This document shows, piece by piece, positions 5,964 to 11,656 of a DNA stretch of 11,656 nucleotides. Each line of letters opens with the position of its first letter. Within the stretch, counting starts at the first letter, position 1. Source of the DNA: Leptospira_B sp964571605 (GTDB lineage Bacteria; Spirochaetota; Leptospiria; Leptospirales; Leptospiraceae); assembly GCA_964571605.1 (NCBI GenBank), contig CAZNCS010000117.1, positions 1 to 11,656 on the forward strand, written 5' to 3'. Under the pieces are notes generated by a model, which was given only the letters and a program-made list of their open reading frames with translations, had not been told where the DNA came from and did not search any database. Made by a program: the position numbers and the translations under genes.

Positions 5964-8900
5964 TCAAGTATTCTTAAGATACGCCTTCATAACCTCGGCT
6001 TGTTTTTGATTTCCCATCTTTTGGTATAGATTGGCCAAAAAGGACAAAACGCTAGGATTCTGAGGATCCCTTAAACGTAAACGTTCTCCCAAGTCCGCTG
6101 CGTTTTTAAAATCTCCGGTTTTTCTAAAACATTGAGCGGCAGTAAAAATTGTTTTTGTATCCCATGGACAATGCGAAGAGAGCAATAACGCATATTGGCT
6201 TGCTTCTTCATATTGTCTTAATCGTAAATGTAATCTTACCAGACTTTTTAAGACAGGAATGGAATTTGCGTGGTCGGAAAGATATTTTTTCAACTCGGAA
6301 ATATGAGATGGTAATTGATTCAAATCGTTCTTTTCGGAGCGTATTACTTGGAGGAGTTCGGCAATCTGTGGAGAGACCGACATATGATTTTTTACGTCCG
6401 GCCCTGCGTACGTTAACTTCAATATCGAGAAGTCGTCGGTAAATTCCCCTTTGTCCAATAACGTTTCCCGGATCGCGGAAAGTTTTCCCCGTCCTTGATC
6501 GACACATTCTAGAAAAAGAGTTTCGTCCTCGTTGATTTTTCCTTTTTCTCCGTTCTTAGACTTAAGTAGTATATCATCTTTTCCATCGGATCCGATAAAA
6601 ATCGAATCTCCGGGGAATAATTGGTATGTGTGGACCAGGAACAAATCTTCGTTCGCAAATGTTCCCAACTTAAACATGGATGCATCATCCTGTAAAAAAC
6701 TGGCTCGGTTATCTCGGTATAAAGCGACCCAAGGATGTTCCGCATTAAAACAATATAGGTATCCGTTCGAATTGTCTATCAAACCGATCACACAGGAAAC
6801 GAACATGGATCCGTCGAATGATTTGAAAATTTTATCCAATTCGGTAAAAGCATTTTTCAACCAACGTTCCGGATATTGATCCTGAACCGTAGTTGATAAT
6901 TTAACCCTCTCTATCATCGCCTCAAATACGGAACCGAAAACAAGCGCTCCTCCCGCCCCTTGCATGGATTTACCCATAGCGTCTGCATTTAGGAATACAG
7001 TGTATTTTTTTCCCCTAAGAGAAATGGTATGCGCGCTGCATAAATCTCCACCGATCTCCGCATTCCATTTTTTAAATTGAAATTCTTTCTTTTGTTTAAT
7101 TGCGAATTCGGCCTTAACACGATCATCCGAGATGTAATTCACACATAACGGTTTCATTAATAATGAAGTGAGGAAATAGTCCCCGTCTTGTTGCTGCTTT
7201 AAGGTGTGTAGTTCCGTTAAAGTTCCTTCAAGATTCGAATTGGTCTGATTCAAATCATGCACCGCACTTTCCAACTGGACTGTCCTTTCTTTTACCTTTG
7301 CCTCTAAACTAGAATAAAGAAGTGCGTTCTCTATGGAAATCGCGGCTTGCGCGGATAAAATTTCCAAAACGTCGATTCTATCCGGCGTAAAAGCTCCCGT
7401 AGTGAGATTATTTTCCAAATATACGATTCCGAGAAATTTTCCTTGGTTTCTGATCGGAAGGCAAATGATCGATTTAGGCTTATTATAAATGATATAAGGA
7501 ATGCTCGCAAAGTTTTCATCCGTTTGCGCATTCTGAATTACTACTGTTTTTCCAGTCCTTCGCACATATTCGAAAATTGCACCAGGAACCGAATCATCTT
7601 TCGTAACTTCACGCAATTCTTTCGTTTCTGCGCCGCTTCCTCTTTTTAAAGAACCACGAGCGCAAATCTCAAAATTTCCCTGACGGTCTAAAATAAGAAG
7701 CCCCGTTTCCGCTCCCGCATTTTCGATCGCGATATTCATCACTTTATCCAGTAATTTGTCTAGGACAATTTCTCCCGATAAGGCCTGAGAGGCTTTGAAT
7801 ATACTGGTAACATCTAGCAAACGAGACGATTTTTCCTTCGACGAGAAACTTCCTTGAGAAGAAGATACTGTCGTTTGTGAGGAATTGGAAAATTCGGATC
7901 GCCCAACAAATGCCTCTGGATAAGTTTCTTCTAATTTTTTAGCAATAGCGAGAGCGCCCCATAGCGTATAGAAATAGTGAGCTCTTAGCAGGTATACTCT
8001 TCCTATAATATCCTTTTTAACGGAAAAATAATGTACTGCGGCTCTTTCGCTTGCTACTGCCAGCATATTGGTATAATTATTCGCGGACGCACTTCTCATC
8101 GCTAGCTCGTAATAGTTTTCCGCAGACTCGTTCTTTTTCAAGACACTCATCCGTTCCGCTTCCACTATCTTGAATTTATGCAGATGGTTCATTGGAGCAA
8201 ATTTCGCCCATTTCCGCATCTTCTTCTGATTAGAGAGGACGATTTTCATGTATTTCCTTTGCAACGCTTTAGGCGAAGAAGGATAGAGACGTAAGAGGAT
8301 TAAAGATCTATAAAAAGTATGATCGGGGGTCCAAGCAAGACCGGTTGCTGATTCGATATGGCTTTCGGCTAGATTAGAATTTTCCAGAGCCTTTTCATAA
8401 TTTTCGGACATATAATCCAAAACCGAAGATGCATAATAGAAAAAGGCAACAGCAGTGAAATTTTTACTCTCGATAAGGTAGGTCAAATGTTCTTTTTGAA
8501 AAATTTCTCCCAGACATTCTTCCGGAAAGGATTTCGACACGGATAAATATTCGGATAATTGCGCAATTATCCGAATATTATTAATCGCAGCCTCCTGCTT
8601 CAGTTTTTTACTAAGAGTAAGATACTGATCCGCTTTTTTGAGAAAGGAAGGTAAATGGTCTCCGCAAAGGAAACTATGAGTACAATACACGATAGCAGCA
8701 TAAGAAGAATATTCCAAATCTCCGGATTCGAGAGAGGAATTTGCGATTTCCTCCATGGCCTCTTTAGTCTCCGCCAAATGTTCCTTCCAATGTTTTATGA
8801 AAGCATTATATGGCATCAGAATTTGGTTTTTCAGCTCATGTGCGCCGAGTTTTTCCAACAAACGAATAGACATTTTTCCGTATTCGTACCCGGTTTCAAT

Positions 8901-11594
8901 ATCCCCCAAAATCGCCATCACCAATAAGCCGTAGACACAATATGCATATGCAGAAATAGGCGAATTACCATACCGAATGGAAATGATCAGCATATTGAAT
9001 ACGATAACGGGGAAAAGATTCGGAGCTCCCATGTAGGCGGGCGGAGTCGTTCTCATCAATAGGTTCATGATCGAAAGTTTTTTGGGATCCATCAATTCCG
9101 GTAGATTTTCCAAATCATTTATCGATTTGGTTCCGATGGCGAGTTTTGTACGAACCAGACCCGTAATAACGTCTAACTTGCTCGCATTCGCTGGAATTTT
9201 AAGTCCAAGCTTACCTAAAATTTCTCTGGCAATATCTATCGCTTCCAGATATTTCGCTTGCGCCGTTTCTACACGCAACCTTGTCTCAAATATCCGAACA
9301 GTATCCATAAAAGACCGACTCTTTTCGATTACGACTTTTGCGAACTCCTCCATTTTTTCGAAAGAAGTATCCAAATACTCCGTTTCCATAGCTTCGCTAT
9401 AAATAGAAAGTGTTCTTTCATAATGAGACTCCCAGCCGGAATCTCCAATTATATTGATAGCGGTTCTAAAATGATTTGATGCCGAAGTAAAAGCCGCCGA
9501 AGTTTTAGCTTTCATACCCGCTTTAAAATTTAGATCTGCGAGTTCCATTCTTTCGGATTCGTTTTGGAGCAAATGTAATCCAAGGTTTAAGTGGCCTACA
9601 ATTTCGATTAGACGTTCTCGGACCTCGCTCCACCCGGCACTCGAAAGTAGATATCTGCCTATCCTAAGGTGAATCTCTGGCTTTTCCGCTTCCGGTATTA
9701 AGGCATAAGCCGCCTGATGAACTCGGTCGTGTAAGAACTTAAATTGAACAGATTTTTCATCGATCTCGTCGTCGATCTCCGCAATATTCTCGGACACCGT
9801 AGAAGTCGAAAAACGAGAAAGTTCTTCCTCTCTTAGGTATTGGTGCGCGTTTCCAAACGGCACAAGTAATCCGTATTCTACCGCCTCATTCAGCGCATCG
9901 GCCATCGATACAGAGGTATTTTCATTTACGATCGAGATGGTTTTTAGATCGAATCGATTTCCGATACAAGAACCTAACTGCAGGATCTGGCGAGTATCCT
10001 CGGAAAGACTCCTGATTTTTTCGGACATAAGTTCAATTACGTTATCCGTAATATCCCTCTCCTCTATTTTCTCAAGGTCCCATATCCATTCACCGACGTT
10101 ATGATCAAAATCTATAAGTTTGCTCTGGTATAAAGTTTTCAGGAATTCACTCACAAAAAACGGATTACTATCCGTTTTTGAAGAGACCAATTCCGCTAAT
10201 TGGCCGGACTTTTCAGGATCACAATGTAAGGCTTCCGAAAGAAGAAGTTTTACACTATCAAGACCGAGAGAAGTCAGAACGATTGATTCGACATTTGTAC
10301 CGGATTTTTGAATTTCATCGATAGTCTGTGTTAAAGGATGAGATGAATCTACTTCGCTATTACGATACGCACCGATAATAAATAAAAATTTCGAGTCCGG
10401 ATTTGTCTCCAGGGTTTCCAGAAGATTTAAAGAGGCAGAGTCCGCCCATTGTAGATCGTCCAGAAATAGCGTTAGCGGATGATTTTCCCTAGCAAAAATC
10501 TGCACGAATTGTTGAATGCTTAGATTAAATCTATTCTGAGATTCCTTTGCACCAAGACTAGGAACGGAAGGCATTTCTCCAACGATTAGTTCCAATTCCG
10601 GAATCATTTCTGACAGAACCCTAGCGTTTGTCTTAAGTGTTTTATTAAACTCCATCCGAAATGAATCTATAACCGATTCAGGTTCGGCCAGAACCTGCCG
10701 TATCAAACTTTGAAAAGCAATAATAAAAGGAGTATAAGGTACATCTCTTTTAAGAGGATCGCATTTTCCTTCCGCAAAATATCCTCGTCTGCTAAGAACC
10801 GGTTTTTGGATTTCATTGACTAGGGAAGACTTTCCCATACCCGAATATCCAGATATAAAAAGGATTTCTTGTTGTCCGAAGGAAACTTTTTCGAAACTAT
10901 TTAAGAGTTTTTCGATTTCCTTTTCACGACCATATAGTTTTTGCGGGATTTGAAATTTATCCGAAATATCGTATTTCCCCGGAACAAATTCTAAAAGATC
11001 GCGCGAAATATCATCTCCATCCAATTTAGCCGCGCAAATTTCCAAATCTTTCTTTAATCCGAAAGAACTCTGATAACGGTCTTCCGCATTTTTGGCCAAA
11101 AGTTTCATTACGATTTCGGAAAGTTCGATCGGTATGTTGCGACTTTTATTCTTTTCACGAGGCGAAACTGGAATTTTCGCGATATGGTGATGAATCAGTT
11201 CCATAGAATCCAACGATGCAAAAGGAGGTTCACCCGTAAGAATTTCGTAAAATGTGGCGCCCAAAGAATATAGATCCGAACGATAGTCCACAAAACGATT
11301 TATTCTTCCGGTTTGTTCCGGAGACATATAACGAAGTGTTCCTTCCAGATGTTCGGGGGACTGTAAAAAGGAATTTTCACGCGACAATCTGGAAGCGACT
11401 CCAAAGTCGATCAGCTTCACCTCTCCACTCTGCGGATTTACGATAATATTACTGGGTTTTATATCTTTATGAATTATATTAATCTTATGAATTTCTTCTA
11501 ACGCTTCTGCGATCCGAATCGCAATTTTCAAAAACGAAGAAAGATCCATATCTTTGGATATTTTATCCAGAGATACTCCCCCACAATCTTCCAT
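5964..11594 (-). CDS. Giant signalling protein: kinase C-lobe, AAA ATPase, helical repeats, GAF, SpoIIE/PP2C phosphatase, TPR (kinase N-lobe missing)
   Basis: Cytoplasmic multidomain signal transducer of 1876 residues with no membrane segment seen. In order: Ser/Thr kinase C-lobe (about 1-195; catalytic loop HKDIKPSN 42-49, DFG 63-65, SPE 91-93); AAA/STAND ATPase starting YGRE at 221, with Walker A GYSGMGKSS (249-257) and Walker B LFLDD (376-380); winged-helix-like and long helical-repeat region (about 430-1230); Ser-rich linker (1236-1256); GAF (about 1263-1425); coiled coil (1426-1470); SpoIIE/PP2C phosphatase (about 1470-1730) with metal-site acidic residues in GGD (D1517), ADAMGK (D1538), SDG (D1670) and TDD (D1720/D1721); TPR-like repeats to the end. 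Kinase-AAA-GAF proteins usually end in a histidine kinase; here the output is a phosphatase, so opposing activities share one chain. The glycine loop, catalytic lysine and helix-C Glu are absent. The ATG has no Shine-Dalgarno sequence, and kinase-like residues KYKNSFAIV continue upstream to an in-frame TAA at 11622-11624. A truncated pseudokinase, a frameshifted gene or a sequencing error are all possible. Confidence 0.8.
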   Translation of the reverse strand: MEDCGGVSLDKISKDMDLSSFLKIAIRIAEALEEIHKINIIHKDIKPSNIIVNPQSGEVKLIDFGVASRLSRENSFLQSPEHLEGTLRYMSPEQTGRINRFVDYRSDLYSLGATFYEILTGEPPFASLDSMELIHHHIAKIPVSPREKNKSRNIPIELSEIVMKLLAKNAEDRYQSSFGLKKDLEICAAKLDGDDISRDLLEFVPGKYDISDKFQIPQKLYGREKEIEKLLNSFEKVSFGQQEILFISGYSGMGKSSLVNEIQKPVLSRRGYFAEGKCDPLKRDVPYTPFIIAFQSLIRQVLAEPESVIDSFRMEFNKTLKTNARVLSEMIPELELIVGEMPSVPSLGAKESQNRFNLSIQQFVQIFARENHPLTLFLDDLQWADSASLNLLETLETNPDSKFLFIIGAYRNSEVDSSHPLTQTIDEIQKSGTNVESIVLTSLGLDSVKLLLSEALHCDPEKSGQLAELVSSKTDSNPFFVSEFLKTLYQSKLIDFDHNVGEWIWDLEKIEERDITDNVIELMSEKIRSLSEDTRQILQLGSCIGNRFDLKTISIVNENTSVSMADALNEAVEYGLLVPFGNAHQYLREEELSRFSTSTVSENIAEIDDEIDEKSVQFKFLHDRVHQAAYALIPEAEKPEIHLRIGRYLLSSAGWSEVRERLIEIVGHLNLGLHLLQNESERMELADLNFKAGMKAKTSAAFTSASNHFRTAINIIGDSGWESHYERTLSIYSEAMETEYLDTSFEKMEEFAKVVIEKSRSFMDTVRIFETRLRVETAQAKYLEAIDIAREILGKLGLKIPANASKLDVITGLVRTKLAIGTKSINDLENLPELMDPKKLSIMNLLMRTTPPAYMGAPNLFPVIVFNMLIISIRYGNSPISAYAYCVYGLLVMAILGDIETGYEYGKMSIRLLEKLGAHELKNQILMPYNAFIKHWKEHLAETKEAMEEIANSSLESGDLEYSSYAAIVYCTHSFLCGDHLPSFLKKADQYLTLSKKLKQEAAINNIRIIAQLSEYLSVSKSFPEECLGEIFQKEHLTYLIESKNFTAVAFFYYASSVLDYMSENYEKALENSNLAESHIESATGLAWTPDHTFYRSLILLRLYPSSPKALQRKYMKIVLSNQKKMRKWAKFAPMNHLHKFKIVEAERMSVLKKNESAENYYELAMRSASANNYTNMLAVASERAAVHYFSVKKDIIGRVYLLRAHYFYTLWGALAIAKKLEETYPEAFVGRSEFSNSSQTTVSSSQGSFSSKEKSSRLLDVTSIFKASQALSGEIVLDKLLDKVMNIAIENAGAETGLLILDRQGNFEICARGSLKRGSGAETKELREVTKDDSVPGAIFEYVRRTGKTVVIQNAQTDENFASIPYIIYNKPKSIICLPIRNQGKFLGIVYLENNLTTGAFTPDRIDVLEILSAQAAISIENALLYSSLEAKVKERTVQLESAVHDLNQTNSNLEGTLTELHTLKQQQDGDYFLTSLLMKPLCVNYISDDRVKAEFAIKQKKEFQFKKWNAEIGGDLCSAHTISLRGKKYTVFLNADAMGKSMQGAGGALVFGSVFEAMIERVKLSTTVQDQYPERWLKNAFTELDKIFKSFDGSMFVSCVIGLIDNSNGYLYCFNAEHPWVALYRDNRASFLQDDASMFKLGTFANEDLFLVHTYQLFPGDSIFIGSDGKDDILLKSKNGEKGKINEDETLFLECVDQGRGKLSAIRETLLDKGEFTDDFSILKLTYAGPDVKNHMSVSPQIAELLQVIRSEKNDLNQLPSHISELKKYLSDHANSIPVLKSLVRLHLRLRQYEEASQYALLLSSHCPWDTKTIFTAAQCFRKTGDFKNAADLGERLRLRDPQNPSVLSFLANLYQKMGNQKQAEVMKAYLKNT

Positions 11595-11656
11595 AACGAT
11601 CGCGAAAGAATTTTTATATTTTTAAGTCATTTACATAACACATCTTATATAAACAG
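11595..11656 (-). other. Upstream edge of the kinase gene: residual kinase frame, stops, AT-rich sequence
   Basis: Read on the minus strand, the nine codons before the ATG (11595-11621) translate to KYKNSFAIV and join smoothly to MEDCGG as the end of beta strand 5 and the kinase hinge. They are preceded by in-frame TAA at 11622-11624 and again at 11631-11633. The -1 neighbour frame is open from the window edge (11655) to a TAA at 11614-11616. Deleting one A from the five-A run at 11619-11623 would join it to the kinase frame as …NDLKYKNSF. The stretch is very AT-rich, so it could instead be non-coding or promoter DNA. Confidence 0.4.

Noticed and set aside
8655..8927. 90-residue plus-strand reading frame inside the kinase gene
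   Set aside because: It is antisense to the helical-repeat region of a long intact frame and has no domain features.
1..11656. Mobile elements, CRISPR arrays, tRNA or rRNA genes
   Set aside because: No transposase or integrase motif, no regularly spaced repeat and no cloverleaf or rRNA-like sequence was seen on either strand by eye.

Overview
The window looks like chromosomal DNA of a spirochaete, most probably Leptospira. This is an inference from gene content and style: a loose spirochaete-type lipobox (LLSC), a 7-TM AraC-type regulator, and a very large kinase/AAA/GAF/SpoIIE-phosphatase protein of a kind common in Leptospira. Base composition is moderately AT-rich (judged by eye, not computed). 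No tRNA, rRNA, CRISPR array, insertion sequence or phage gene is visible.

Layout. Bases 1-72 may hold the last codons of an upstream gene, whose TGA overlaps the start of the next gene. Bases 66-1403 (+) encode a lipoprotein with two tandem amidase_2 (AmpD/AmiD-like) domains; the second keeps the catalytic residues and the first looks degenerate. It overlaps tail-to-tail by 20 bp with a minus-strand gene (1384-2604) for a membrane-anchored AraC-family regulator. A 318-bp intergenic region (2605-2922) follows between divergent genes. It holds a good promoter candidate for the regulator, placed so close to its ATG that the mRNA may be leaderless, and an AT-rich stretch with five TCGAA motifs, a 12-bp palindrome and an 11-bp-spaced direct repeat. 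Bases 2923-5232 (+) encode a 769-residue lipoprotein with an N-terminal IPT/TIG domain and two CXXCH haem sites (RoxA/MauG-like di-haem cytochrome). Two adjacent perfect or near-perfect hairpins fill the gap to the convergent gene.

Bases 5337-5804 (-) encode a Dps ferritin with its ferroxidase residues intact. A perfect 7-1-7 palindrome close to the PerR-box consensus lies just upstream of it, so peroxide control of dps is likely. Bases 5964-11594 (-) encode an 1876-residue signalling protein: kinase C-lobe, AAA/STAND ATPase, helical repeats, GAF, coiled coil, SpoIIE/PP2C phosphatase, TPR. Its kinase domain starts at the hinge. Homology seems to run nine codons past the ATG into an in-frame TAA, so the kinase N-lobe is absent or has been cut off by a frameshift or nonsense change.

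How the genes fit together is only partly visible. The AraC-type protein sits divergently next to the di-haem cytochrome and is its most natural local regulator. Dps and the di-haem protein would both fit an oxidative or redox theme. The large kinase/phosphatase protein is probably independent.
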